Source of the DNA: Cryptomeria japonica
Taxonomy: Eukaryota; Streptophyta; Pinopsida; Cupressales; Cupressaceae
Reading direction: 5' to 3'
Assembly (NCBI RefSeq): GCF_030272615.1
Contig: NC_081414.1
Coordinates: 821,931,896-821,995,895 of the forward strand
DNA length: 64,000 nucleotides
Shown here one piece after another: positions 34,130 to 47,308 of this stretch. Every line of letters begins with the position of its first letter. Position 1 is the first letter of the stretch. The notes below the pieces were generated by a model. It was given only the letters and a program-made list of their open reading frames with translations. It was not told where the DNA came from and searched no databases. A program made the position numbers and the translations under genes.

Positions 34130-34572
34130 GGCGTAATCTACAATGGTTACAATAGGAGATCATCAGATCTGTCGGTGTAAGAAAAAAGAAATGATTGGTA
34201 TGCTTGGCAGTTACAGCGCATTTAAAGAGTCACAGTAAAGTAAGATTTTTATTATGTCGAGAGGCATAACCTTCTATAGCAGCGAAATAGGAGGTCACTA
34301 GATCTGTCCGTGTAAGACAATAAAATGATTGGTGTGCTTGGTAGTTATAGGGTATTCGAATAAGATTTTTATTACGCTCAGAGGCGTAATCTACAATGGC
34401 AACAATAGGAGGTCACCAGATCTGTGCTTGGTAGTTACAGGGTATTCGAATAAGATTCTTATTACGCCCAGAGGCATAATCTACAATGGCAACAATAGGA
34501 GGTCCCCAGATTTGAGGGTGTAAGAAAACAAATGATTGGTATGCATGGTAGTTACAGAGTATTTGAAGGGTT
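34130..34572 (+). repeat. Tandem ~120-bp repeats, four units
   Basis: Units begin with AGGCGTAA or AGGCATAA near 34,130, 34,262, 34,382 and 34,472, each with CTACAATGG or a variant, AGGAGGTCACCAGATCTG or a variant, and GGTAGTTACAG. The third unit lacks ~30 bp. Same family as 3,663-4,016. Confidence 0.88.
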
Positions 34573-34599
34573 AAGGTATTTGAAGTAAGATTTGAGCAC

Positions 34600-36390
34600 C
34601 GCTAGCCAGGAGTCAAAAGTTTGCTCTTGCTCCTTTAAATCCTTTTTCTCAATTCTCATTCATTGTGGTTGAGCGTCTCATTATTCTCTTGCAAAAGAAT
34701 GTAAAAATGTAAGATTTAAAATATTCTGATGATGTTTTAATCATGAATGCCATGGCGAAAGGGTTTCAAGCTTCTTTTTCGATTACTACTACATGTGAGG
34801 CATGCGCTTTGCATATGTAATTTCAATCTTTTCATCTATTCTACCCTTTTTTTCATTGTTTTATTTGCATGTGGTTACCAACAGCTTACCATTTTGGGGA
34901 TTGTTTTGTCTGCATTTTTCCCTATTTTCTTCTTTGAAGGATATTTGTTCAACTCTTCTTATTTATTACATTAGCTCCAGATGAGGTGTTTTATTTATGG
35001 AAGGTGTTTGGTGATTCAGAACAAATAGGTGAAAAACTAGGAGAGGTACACTATATAAGCACACACGGTTTCAATGATTTTAAATAGCACAACACAAATT
35101 TGGGGTGTCAATGTAACATAGTCAATTTCCCTTCCACTACTTCTAAATATTGGCATTTTGCTAAGTGTGCATGATGAATACAACATGTACATCTCACACT
35201 TTAAAAAAAAAATATTTGTGAACTTCAAATACAAAGAAATATTTGTGGACTTCAAATACAAAGAATTAGAAAAATCATTTTTTCTATATTCTATATATGA
35301 ATTTAATATATTTTCTTATTTCTCATAAAACATAGTGTTGTTGAAAAAACCACTTAACTTACTAAAATATTCTTTTCAATATCATTGGTTAAGAAAAGGA
35401 GATGTTACTTATTTTTTTCATATTAGATTATAATATTTAATAAAATATTTTAAATTCTTACTTAGTTAATGATTTGAGATAAGTAGAAAATATTTTTATT
35501 GGATTTTTATTTAGTTTTGGAGTTGCTAAATACAAATATCTTTGTTCAAAAAAATTTGAAAATAAATGATTAAAAAAAATTTCAAGTCTTAAACATATGA
35601 ATATAATGTTTATCAATTCAAAAAATCAAAATTACATGCCTAAACAAGTATAATTAATAAAAGTAATATATAATTTTCAATTTTCAATTTCCAAAGATCA
35701 AAACAATTTTTTTTTCTTTCTATATTTCAATCATAAAAATATAAAGTTTCTAAATTCAAAAAATCAAAATTACATGTTACACAAGTGTAAAGAATAAAGA
35801 TAGTATATAATTTTTAATTTTCAATTTAGAAAACTACAAAAAAAAAAATGTTTCTAAAGTTTAATCAGAAAAATATAATGTTTCTAAATTCAAAAGTTCA
35901 AAGTTACATGCATGTACAAATATTTCAAAAAAATAAAATAATTTTTAATATATAAAGAATATTTATTATCAAAATAAATTTCTAATTTATGATATAGATG
36001 TGATTTTTCTATTTATATCTCAATTATCTCTTAGTTGAGTTTGAATATTATATTATATAATAATAAAAAAGTAAAGTTATTTGTATCAAAATTTAAAAAA
36101 TTGGTTACATTAAAATAATTTTATATAAACTTTAAACCCAATCTTATCATTAAAACAAAAGTTAATAAGATTTTAAATTTATATTCACAATATTATTTTA
36201 ATTAAAATAATGTTTAAGCTATTTTAAAATTTATTTATTTTACTAGAACAAAATTTAAAGGTATTTATTTCATAAAGAAAATTGAAAAAAAGAGAAAAAA
36301 CACAAGAAAAGTACATAATAATGAAGATTATATTTTAACTTTTTATAAGAAAATGATAATAAGTGTCCTAAATCATTATCTTATAATAGT
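34600..36390. other. AT-rich gene-free stretch of copy 2
   Basis: Counterpart of 4,017-6,420, shorter by several deletions. No coding region. Confidence 0.65.
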
Positions 36391-39300
36391 AATCCTAATT
36401 TTAGCCTAACCTTAGCCCCAAACCTCATCTTATCATAATTAAAAATTACCATAAACTTAACTCTAACCCTAGAATTAAACCCTACCCACAACTTGAATGC
36501 TAATCTAACCATAATTGAACCTTAAACCTATTTTAATCATAAAACTAATTATAAGCCTAATTGAATTGTAATACTAACCATATTCATGATGGAACCCTAG
36601 CAATAACCCTCTCACTAGTTTTAATGGAACTTGAACCTTTACCTTGAGTATTATCCTTCAATATTAACCCTAATTGTACCCTAACATTAACACTCAACCT
36701 AATCTTACCAAATTAAAATCTAACCCTAAACTTAACACCCTGGAGAATTAAACAACACCTACAACTTCAACCCTAATCTAACCATGATTAAACCATAACC
36801 CCAAATTAAACCTTAACACTAATTGAAACCTAATCATAACCTTACCTTAAAATTTACTATAACTCTATAATTAATCTGTAATTACAACTTGAACGATAAA
36901 CTAACCATAATTCAATCCTATCCCTTAACTTAACCCCAACCCTAACTGAACTCTAATCCTAATTAAACTCTAATCTAAAGCTACCCCAACCCTAATCTAC
37001 TCCATACCTTGATCCTAATGGAACTTTTGTCCTAACCCCAGCTATATTTAAATTGTTACCATAATCAAATCCTAATTGTAATTGAACCCTAAATCTAATT
37101 AACTATAACTTTAACCCTTTTCCCTAATCCCTCTAATTTAATGCCAACTATAACCTATCAATAAACTTAACTCTAACCATATAATTTAACTATAATCCTA
37201 ATGATAACCCTAATCCTAAGACCCAACCCTAACAATACTAGTCATGATATAAATCCTAACCATCACTCTAGCACTAAACCTAACCCTAACCATGGTGTAA
37301 ACCCTAACATTAATCCTAATATTAACCCTAACGATGGTATAAACCCTAACCATAATACTAAACCATAACTCTAACCATAAGCCTAAGATCTAACCCAAAC
37401 CCTAACCTAAAAGTTAACCCTAATCCTAATACTATCCCTGATTATTATATACCCCTAGCCATAATCATAACCATAATCTTAACCCTACCCCAAAACCTAA
37501 CCCTAACCCTAAAATTGTCCCTAGTTATGATACACCCCTAATCGTAAACATAATCCTAACTATAACCTTGAACCTAACCATAATCCTAACAATAAACCTA
37601 ATCATAAGCCCTAACCATAATAATAACCCAAATCATGATGTAAATCATAACCATAAGCTCAATGCTAAACCTAACCCTAACCATGGTGTGAACCCTAATG
37701 TTAATCCTAACCCTTAACACTAACCCCAAACAAGACATAAACCCTAACCCTAGCTCTACCCCTAGATTGAGTTATATCTCTAACCATATCATTAACCATA
37801 AATCTTAACCTTAACCTCGAATCTATCTCTAAGCCAAATATTAACCCTAATCCAAACCCTAAACTTAAGTCTAACACTATCCATTAACCTAAACCTAACA
37901 ACAATATAAACCCTAACCATAATTTAAAACCATAACTCTAACCATCATCATAAAGTCTAACCCTAAACCTGCCCTCAAATATAATCCATATCCTAACATT
38001 ATACCAAAGTATTATATACCTCTAACCCTAATTATAATTGTAATCCAAAATCTAACCCCAACCCTAGCATTGTCCCTAACTATGATAGACCCCTAACTGT
38101 AACCATAATTCTATCTACAACCCTAAACCTAACCATAATCCTAGCAATAACCCTAACCCTAATTATAACACAAATTGTAAACCCTAACCCTAACCTTGAA
38201 TCTATCTCTAAGCAAAAACATAACCCTAATCCAAACACTAAACCTAAGTCTAACCCTATCGATTAACCTATTTGCCTAACTACTATCTAAACACTAACCA
38301 TAATCCTGAATTATAACACTAACAATAATCCTAAAGTCTAACCCTAACCCTACCCAAAAAGATAAGCCTAATCCTAACACCCTCCCTAACTATTATATAC
38401 CCATAACCATAATCATCATCGTAATCATAACCCTACCCCAAAACCTAACCCTAACCCAAGCATTATCCCTAACTATGATACACCCCTAATCGTAACCATA
38501 ATCCTAACTATAACTTGAAACCTAACCATAATCCTAACAATAACCCTAATCCTATATTGTAACCCTCACAATATCCCTAATCACAATGTAAATCTTAACC
38601 AAAGCCCTAACGCTAAACCTAACCTTAACCATGGCGTATACCCAAACATTAATCCTAACAATAACCCAAAACACTAACCCTAACCATGATATAAACCCTA
38701 AAGCTAAGCCTAATGATAATCCGAACCCTAGCCCTAACCCCAACCATGTGTAAATCATAACCCTAACCATAATCCTAATTAGAACTCTAAACCCTAACCC
38801 TAATCATAATTCTAACCCTAACCCTAATCATAACCAAAACTCTAAACCCTAACACTAACAATAATCCTTATCCCCAATTGAAAACCTATCCCTATTCTTA
38901 AACCTCAACCTTGATCATAGTCCTAATCCTAACCCTAAACTCTAACCCTAACCTTAATATTAAGCCCTAACCCTAATCATAATCCTAACCTATATGATAA
39001 TGATGATTTAAATTCTAACCCAAACCATTAACCTAAACTTAAAAACATCCCTAGCTATAATGTTGACCTTGACCCTAAACCTTAATACTAACCTTTGCCC
39101 TTACCCTAACCCAAACCCTACCCATGATGTAAACCCTAACCATATCCATAATCCTAACTATGACCCTAACCATAACCCTCACCTCAACCATGATATAAAC
39201 CATAACCCTAAACCTTAACCCTAATCAAAATCCTAATCATAACCCTAATCATAAACCTAAACCCTAACCCTAATAATAATCCCCAACCCTAAAGTTAAAA

Positions 39301-39975
39301 CCCAACCCTAACCATAACCCCAACCCTCACCATGAGGTAAATCCTAACCCTAACAGTAATCACCAACCCTAAAGTTAAAACCTAACCCTAACCATAATTC
39401 TAATTCTCACCATGAGGTGAATCCTAATGCTAACCATGATGTAAATACTAACCCTAACCCAAGCCTTAACCCTGACCATGATGTAAATTCTAACCCTAAC
39501 CCTAAACCTAAACCTAAACAGTATGTAAGCCCTCCCATGATCCTAATCCTAACCATAAACTGTATCCCAAACCATAACCCTAACGCTAACTATGATTCAA
39601 GCCCTAACCCTATCCATAATCCTAACAATAACCCTAATCATGATATAAATTCTAACCATAACCGTAACTCTAAACCTAACCCTAACCATGATGTGAACCC
39701 TAACATTAATCCTAACACTAACACTAACCCTAACCATGATGTAAACCCTAACACTAGCCATAATTCTAACAATAATCATAGTCTTAAGCCTTTAACCATA
39801 ATCCTAACCATAACCATCACCATAATCCTAGTAGTAATCCTGACTCCTTAACCTAACCATAATTCTAAACCTAAACCAAACCCTAACCTTGATGAGAAAC
39901 CTTACCATGATATAAATCCTAACCGTAGCCCTAATAATGATGTAAACCTTAACCTTGACCATAATACTAACTATT
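36390..39975 (+). repeat. Degenerate telomere-like (CCCTAA)n array, copy 2
   Basis: Same CCCTAA/CCATAA-type repetition as in copy 1, uninterrupted for ~3.6 kb. Where copy 1 has its 1.8-kb insert, this copy reads on through array sequence (about 37,800-37,920). The open frame at 39,417-39,851 is a translation of the repeat, not a gene. Confidence 0.92.
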
Positions 39976-40210
39976 TAATAAAAATTTATATTATCATTAA
40001 ATAAAGTTTAATATATTTTACATTTTAGAATATGCTTTAATCTTGCAAGATATATATTATTAAAAATAGTCTAAATGGATATATAAAATTTCATATAACT
40101 TTGCATAATAATATAATAATATTATAATATAATTCAATTTAATAAAATGATACTATATAATTATATATTGATTTATTTTGTGTTTTCCATGTCACGCTAC
40201 ATGACTGCCA

Positions 40211-40386
40211 CTAGCAAGTATACCTTAAATTTTAATTCAATCCATATAAAATACACCAAGATATATCCTTCCCAAGTTACCTATTTTTAATCAATTTTAT
40301 ACCCTAAAGTCAAATAGGCACCTCGAGAAGGATATCTCTCGGTGTATTTTATATGGATTAATTTAAAATTTAAGATATATATGCTA
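40211..40386. mobile_element. Hairpin MITE, copy in duplication copy 2
   Basis: Terminal inverted repeats CTAGCA... and ...TGCTAG with ~70-bp arms meeting near the same loop as 12,124-12,298. The left arm is more diverged than the right. Confidence 0.78.
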
Positions 40387-40404
40387 GTATATAATATAAT
40401 CTTA

Positions 40405-40409
40405 CCTTG
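40405..40409 (+). other. Target-site duplication CCTTG, left
   Basis: CCTTG at 40,405-40,409 and again at 49,000-49,004 flank the Gypsy-like element exactly. Confidence 0.92.
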
Positions 40410-42081
40410 TGTGTAGGAGAAAAAGTGACACTAAGCAAACATGCCCTAATCTCACTTTCAACCACACACTTGTGGAATACGAAAGAGCCTAGAGGTATCA
40501 CACAATTGGCTACTTCTTTTTGTGGAAGAGAGAGCCACGGGCTACCTATTAGGATTTCTATTCCTTTGTTGTAATTGAAAGATAAAATGATGCAAGTTCA
40601 ATCCCTAACCCCAAAGTGCAAGTATGAACTAATAACAAGATTACAGAATTGAACTTAAATGATGGAAAGCTGTAAACACAAGGACAAGACAAGAATGTAA
40701 ATGCGTACCCGGTGTTAAAAATATGAATGAAAATGTTCGGGACGGGGGCGCGGGTGCCACTGTCCTGATTCTGCCCCTGAAACTGCTCCGGAAACTGCTA
40801 TTTTGCACTCTGGAAAAGTTGTCAAAAATGCTGAAAATGCTGTCTGTCAGGAGGACCAGGGCACCCGGCGCCCCTGTCCCAGGGACCAAGGCGCCCAACG
40901 CCCCTGTCCTGGCAGGACCAGGGCGCCCCACACCCTTGTCCTGGTCTTTTGCTCTGAAATTTGGTGGGAAGGTCGGTCTCAGTCTGCTTCTCCCGGATCT
41001 GCAACTTGCGGCGTCGTCCAAGTCCCGAAACCTGCACTTATATCTGAAAAGGTGTTTGGGTGGCTATATAGGGTTTTGCCTTAGTCAAACCCCCGCTTCG
41101 GTGATTTCCACCTCCACGAATAGCCAAGTTGTATTGTAAAATGTATTGTGTGTGCAGACCTAGTGTGTGTTAAAGGTCCTTAAATGCAAGAAAGCAAACT
41201 AGAGCAACCTAGAAAGTAAACCCTAATTGCTTGTAAATGTAAATGTAAATGCTCTAAATCAAGATGCAAAGTGATCTAAAGCATGAATAAAGGATATATT
41301 GAAGCTTATGCAAAGACATGAAAACAACATGAAATCATACCCAACCCTCAAGGGAGGAGTATTTGCCAATCTTCAGTCGGTAATCTCCTATTGTTCTTCA
41401 ATGTCTTCAAAGCCCTAAGTGGATGAATGAAATTGATGAATGCTTGATGGATGAATGTTGAATGTTGTTGAAGCCTTCAAAGATCTGCTCTTTCGCTGCA
41501 TATGAGGTCCTGAAAATCAAAAATCGGATCCTTTCAAATGAAGAAAGAGAGCTCTTATATATGAAACCCTAGGTCTTAATTTTGACTTTTGGCCGACCTA
41601 GAGATTGAATATCCCACCAATTTCTTGGGGTTAAGCTTTATTTTATGATTGGATTGTGCTCCTAAAATTTCGGGAAAAATGTCCGGGACCATGTGCACTC
41701 CGGGCGCCATGGTCCCAACAACTTTTCACCAAATTTTCAGGGTCGTCGGATATGATGATTTTAGAGAGAATCTCGAAGTTGCAGGTGATTTCGAGATGTT
41801 TTGACCCCCGAAATCAAGCCCCCAAGTTCAAAATAGGACCTAATTAGGGTTTTTGATTAAATGATGTATAGGAGGAATAAAATGAAAAGGGCACACTTTA
41901 ATGAAAGGGCCCAACTTTATGATGCAAAGGACGATGAAATAGGACCTTAGACCTAATTAATTTGATTAATTAAGTGCTAAAGGAGAAATGCAATGCAAAA
42001 TGCAAAATGCGCCAAGGCGGGTGCTAAACTAGGTGTGAAATTGTACCACCCTAGCAAGTGCGTACAATTTACGATGCTACA
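40410..42081 (-). repeat. 3' LTR of the minus Gypsy-like element
   Basis: Starts TGTAGCATCGTAAATTGTAC on the minus strand and ends CTCCTACACA. TATATAAG occurs on the minus strand near 41,553-41,561. It lacks a 19-bp repeat of the CGGGCGCCATGGTCC motif present in the other LTR. Confidence 0.92.
40846..40948. repeat. GC-rich palindrome array in the 3' LTR
   Basis: Several imperfect repeats of GACCAGGGCGCCC with CCTGTCC or CCTGGTC arms, each self-complementary. They stand out sharply against the AT-rich surroundings. Counterparts lie at 47,745-47,846, 54,296-54,425 and 60,826-60,953. Confidence 0.8.
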
Positions 42082-42096
42082 TTTAGCCCCCACTTT
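42082..42096 (-). other. Polypurine tract
   Basis: AAAGTGGGGGCTAAA on the minus strand before the LTR start TGTAGC. Identical to the tract at 60,643-60,657 in the plus-strand element. Confidence 0.9.
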
Positions 42097-43762
42097 AGCG
42101 GTCATATGAACACTACGTGCATATGCAAGCTAAAGTACAGAAAAGTAAACATTATTTGAAAAAGGATATATCCATAAGTCTGTCGAACGAAGCCCCCAGT
42201 GGTATCTGCAGTACATAGTTAGGAACCGCAGCCTACAAAACGCACGTTAGATCACAAAATCACCTAATGCTTACCAAGGAAGGTGATGAAAATTCGAGGG
42301 TAGCTATATGCCCCCCCCTGTTTCGGCTTGCTAATTTTAGTGAGTTGAAACAGGGTATCATGTTTACCACTTCGAATTGTTAAAGAATATTGATGACAAA
42401 TGCTCACAAGAAGATTTGATATGAGATCAAAAACTAATGGAGAATCATTTGGTAAGAAAGAGGACTAAATCTCAATTCCAACACAACAAAGAGTGTGAAG
42501 ATTTGAGAGTTCTCTAACATAAGATGAAGGATGTAAATGGAAACAAAATGCAAAGAGAAGAAAAGAAAGGAAAAAAAAGCATGAATACACACATTGGTGA
42601 TCCATGAGAAGAATAGTGAGAGAGAAAACATGGACTTCTCGCCCCTAGATCTTGTCTAGGTGATCCATGGGAAAAAGGACATGGAAAACTAGCCCCTAGA
42701 GTCTGTCTAGGTGATCCATGTAAGGGAGGAGAGTGAGAAAGTCTAGCCTTATGCCGCTAGTTCCACTCAACCTCGTGCATGTGTGTGTAAGGGAGGTTAG
42801 AAGCACCTCATAGGAGTCTATGCCCGAGTATGCTACAACCTGTATATGTATAGTAAAAAAAGTGTGACATCTCGCTCTAAGAGTCTATGCTCTGGTTCCG
42901 AGAATGATCACCTTGCATAAAAGAAAATGGAGACATCTCGCTCTAAGAGTCTGTGCTCTGGTTTCGAGAATGACCCATTGCTCAAAAAGTGTAATGTTTA
43001 TGTCATAAGCAAAGTAGAACAAGGATACCTACCTTCATCACAAAAGAAGATATCCTAAAAATGCAACAATGTCATAGATCCAAGCAAGAGAGTTTTGCAC
43101 TCTTTAAGCAAGGATAAGATAGTTGAAAAGGGATATCTTGTAATATGTGTAAAGGAGATCCTTAGAGGAGAAGAGATCTTTGTACAAAAGACACCTATCC
43201 TCGAGAGGAATTGTCTTAGACAAATATAACATCTCCTAGAATGAGACAAAGAAGAGAATAAGAATGCAATACTTCCTTCTTTTGCGAGGTGAAAGTGATT
43301 CTTAATGAAGGATGATGCTCCTTTTAACCCAATGGGGAGAGCGAATTCATTATAGATGTATTTTACCAAGTGCAAAAGAGGTTGTAGTCAAGGACTTACA
43401 CCTCTTGTAAGAGAGAATCCTTGAACAAACAACAACAAATGCATACAAGGAATAACATCAAGTAATAAAGTTCACACCATCCACAAAATAGGAAAAAGTG
43501 GATCCTTAGATAAAAATAAGGAAAGATCATTGCCTCAATGAGAAGGACTTATACAATCTTCTAGGGAGAGATTTGGACATAAGCAAAATAAGGGATGTAT
43601 GAAATCACTCTTGTCCCCATAGGAACAAGAAAATTAGGCTATTATGTTGCTTCAAAAAATATATGATTGCACTTGAAATTGTACCATCATGAATGACAAT
43701 GAGCCCCCAGTAAATGAGCTACCAATATCACATAATGATGAGCAACATAATAGCCATTAATG
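42097..43762 (-). other. 3' internal non-coding region of the minus Gypsy-like element
   Basis: No coding region recognised. Two short tandem duplications are visible: GACATCTCGCTCTAAGAGTC at 42,866 and 42,932 (66-bp period), and units at about 42,629 and 42,679 sharing TGTCTAGGTGATCCATG. Confidence 0.65.
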
Positions 43763-46700
43763 TTATTTAAAGACATGATAGATTGAATGAGGTATTTGAA
43801 TATGACATGCTAAATGCTCAACTATAAGTGAGATCAAAAACATGTACAAAATGATAAAAATTGAAGAAGAAAAGTCACAAGAAATCTTAGAAGAGGGATG
43901 AGTGTAATTTATTAGAGCCTTATCCCTGGGGAAAAGGACTTTATGATGAATAGGAGATAAAGATTCATAAGTGGATTTAGAAATTTGAGGGGAGTCATAA
44001 AGAGATTTGTTCATTGCCAAGATTTCCTTATGAGGGGAATGAGAGTTGATAGAAGTAGAAGATGATTTAGTTGAAGTGAGATCATCATCACTACTAAATA
44101 TAGCATTCACATTAAGAGATGGTCTTTTAGATGCTTTGATACGTTTGCAGGGATTATAGCCGAGTCCAAAGGCATAATTGTGAAAATTAGTCTCTAGAGG
44201 AACTTTTATCCCTTGTTCATGAGTGCCACAACCATTTCCATGATACCCATGCTTAGCAAAAATGCGAAAACCACGACCATAACGATCAGCCATTTCAGGA
44301 AGAGAAGGTGGTTTTTCATAAGACAAAGACTCAAACTCTTCATAATTAGAGGTGTGAGGAGAAGAAGTTTGAGAAGCAGCCACAAAATTATTGCTCATAG
44401 GTTCATGTAAGACAAATTGATCTCTAGTTTCTTCCTTCTTTTTAAGTTTAAGCTCTCTAGGAGGAACCCTATACTCACCTACAAAGGTGGGATTAAAATC
44501 AAGAGATCCCGAATCGTCTTCCGCGAGAACCTTCTCAGGATCAAAAGCCTTTTCATGTGTAGACTCAAGTCAAGAAGGATCTTCTTCAGGAGCTTTAGAC
44601 TCATCCAAAGAATTTTGATTATTAGAGGGTGATGATTCATCCATAGGTATCTTGTTTAAAGAGTCGTCATTAGAAGAGGAAGATTTAGAAAAACTCCCTT
44701 TGGAAGTAGATGTTTGCAAACAAGCTTGAAGATTAGTATCACCTATCAAGGTATATGTCTTATTGTTATAAATTAATTTAACTTGTCTATGCAATGTAGA
44801 GGGGACAGCTTGCATACTGTGAATCCAAGGTCTCCCTAATAACAAGTTGTATGTTAGATTTCCCGACATAACATGGATAGGAGTAGGCAAAGTAATAGGT
44901 CCCACTGTGATGGGTAGGGTGATAATACCTAATGAAGACTAAGCCACATTATCAAAGCCTCGAATGGGACAAGAGTTGGGCTCAATAATGGATGTATCCA
45001 CATTCATCCTATGCAATAGATTAATGCTACACACATTAAGGCCAGAGCCATTATCTACCAGTGTTCGTCTTATAGCCATGTCATTTATGATAACCACAAT
45101 CATCAAGGGATCATATTGATGTTGAATTTCACTAGTAGGCAACTCATCTTGGGTAAACACAATTTGAGCTTTAGGATTCATCACAGAGTTAACTAAAGAT
45201 GCTATATTACTAGATGTATTCGGTGGAGGAACATTCACATCTTTCAAGGCATCTTGTAACATTCCATGATGAGCGGAAGAAGTTTGAATCAAATCCCAGA
45301 GGGATATCTTAGCAGGGGTAGCTTTAAGTTGTTCTATGAGATCATATTCCTTACCAAGAACTTGTGAAATACGAGGAGCTTGAGGAAGAATAGGTTGGGA
45401 AGGAGGAAGTGAAGTTGGAATAACTGGAGGAGGATTAGGTTGCCTATGTTTCTTGTGTTATAGGTATGAGCAACCGCATGATAACTTTCTCTAGTCAGTT
45501 GCTTAGCATACTCATAAGGGCTCTTAGTAGAATAACCTCCTTGCACAGTAATAATAGGTTTCTTAGGAGTGCAAAAAGAATCATTAACATAACCACCTTG
45601 AACCACTAAGATAGGCTTATTTAAAGGTTGAGAATTTTGAGAAGGACAAGCACCTTGGACAGTGAAGAGAGGTTTGTTAGGTGTCTCATTCACATGTATC
45701 AAATTGATTGAGGATGGTTTAGGAGAATGAACAAAAGTGTTGGAAGAATTATTGATAGTCTTCTCTTGCACTAAAATCTCATCATGGATTAAATCAATTT
45801 TAGGAGAGAGACAAGGGGTAGGCATTGATGTTCTAGTAGGAAGAGTAATACTAGGAAAGGTCATATCATCCTCTATCATCAAAGGATCTACATAGGGAAT
45901 AAACTCTCTAGGAGAAGGATCAACATTACTCTCTAAAGTCTCACTTTTGAGATGGAGATCTTTGAAAGAGATGTTAACCATCTTATTTTGAACTAGGGTA
46001 TCCTTATGAGTAGAACCAAGTTGAGGAAAGGGAGATGCTTTATTTTTAAAGGGAGAATAATTAAGGTTCAAGGAAGGTGAGAAACAATCAAGGGAGTTTT
46101 CAATCTTGATTTCATCCCCTTTGGCTAGGGTTCTCTCATGGGATAGAGAATAATCTACACCTTCTTCTAATGGTTCATCCCAAATGGTGAAGTGGTTGAA
46201 AGGAATGTTTGAAGTATTGTCAATTTCGGGAGAGGAGATAACATTGTTTATTAATTCCTCATCCTTAGGAGAGAGAGCATCAATAGATGTGTTAAACTCA
46301 TCCTCTTTCCTCAAAATATGATCTTTAGGGGAGACAGAATTAAGGAAATTGCTTATTATTTCATCTTCTTTCTCTAAGGGATGCTTAAGGGTAAGACAAA
46401 CTTTAGGAGAAGGGTAAGCATTTATCATTAATTCATCATCTCTAGTGGGAATTTTGTTGGAAAAGGAAATGCCATCAATAGGAAATGTAGGGATAATGTC
46501 ATCTTCTTGCACAAAAGGATCCTCATGAAGGGAGTGTTTTTTAGGAGGAACATGAACATATTTCTCCAAAGATTCATGCTTAGGAAGGAGATCTTTGAAA
46601 GAAGTGTTCATAGCCTCTTGTTGCACTAACATGCCCCCATTGGAAGGACCAACTTTAGGAGAAAATAAATCAATGTCCATCAATACCTTTTCACTTAGAG

Positions 46701-46977
46701 AGGCATCATGTAGGGAAGGTGAAGTAACATTAAGAAATGTGTTTATGATATCATTCTCTTCCTCTAGGATAGCTAAATAGGAAGGGCACATTTTAGGAGA
46801 GTTGTCAAGATCACTCTTAAAGTCTTCATCCTTAGAACATGGGAGAGTCTCAAAGGGATTGATAGAAACTCTTTTAGGCACTAAAATGTTGTTATAGATG
46901 GGGGGAGGTTCTTCAGGAGAAGGAAAAATTGAAACAAGGGAAGCTAACCCATTATCACATCTATGAAATGAATGCAT
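43763..46977 (-). pseudogene. Gypsy-like polyprotein: repeat-rich region, aspartic protease, G-patch-like segment
   Basis: From the ATG at 46,977 a 547-codon frame encodes an acidic, SPK-rich protein. A ~50-residue module occurs at residues 117-168 and 328-378 (MNTSFKDLL and VNISFKDLH versions), and KPIxxVQGGY-type motifs repeat near the C-terminus. A frameshift near 45,470 moves to a second frame holding SQVLGKEYDLIEQLKAT, the protease IRRTLVDNGSGLNVCSINLL and NLLLGRPWIHSMQAVPSTLH. Then TAG at 44,939-44,941 and TGA at 44,570-44,572 interrupt it, and a G-patch-like GYHGNGCGTHEQG segment follows before the stop at 43,763. Order protease then G-patch is known in some plant Gypsy polyproteins. 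No RT or integrase. Confidence 0.8.
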
Positions 46978-47286
46978 TATGACAATAATTTTCCTCTTTC
47001 AAATGATAACACATGCAAAATAGAATGAAATGTTTAATTTTAACCAATGCAAGCAATTAGAATGTAGATTTAGAAAATGAAATTTATGATTCAAATGAGT
47101 TCCTAAATCAGATTTGAAATTGTTGATCCCAATTAAGCTATCCACAAGTTCAACTTTGAATTGAAAAATTAGGGTTTTAGCAAAAATTTCCTCTAAATTT
47201 TTTTTGAATCTTGCAAGAAATTAAAACTTGTAAATAACATAAACACTCAAATTTGAAAACATAAATCAGAATTAGAGAAGATTGGA

Positions 47287-47305
47287 GTTCACGTCGGGTT
47301 CACCA
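47287..47305 (-). other. Primer-binding site of the minus Gypsy-like element
   Basis: TGGTGAACCCGACGTGAAC on the minus strand, three bases after the 5' LTR end. Identical to the site at 55,295-55,313. The tRNA it pairs with was not identified. Confidence 0.8.
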
Positions 47306-47308
47306 AAA

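Larger units (their letters stand above)
34140..40409 (+). repeat. Large duplication, copy 2, left part
   Basis: Collinear with 3,663-12,312 of copy 1 apart from the 1.8-kb insert in copy 1. It ends at TTACCTTG where the Gypsy-like element is inserted; the rest of the copy resumes at 49,005. Confidence 0.9.

Noticed and set aside
39417-39851. 144-codon plus-strand open frame rich in N, P and H-D motifs
   Set aside because: It is a translation of the CCCTAA-type array; frames in both directions across these arrays show the same simple patterns.
40641-41139. Open frames of 126-138 codons on both strands, repeated at 47,540-48,038
   Set aside because: They lie wholly inside the LTR pair and owe their length to the GC-rich palindrome array; not protein-like.
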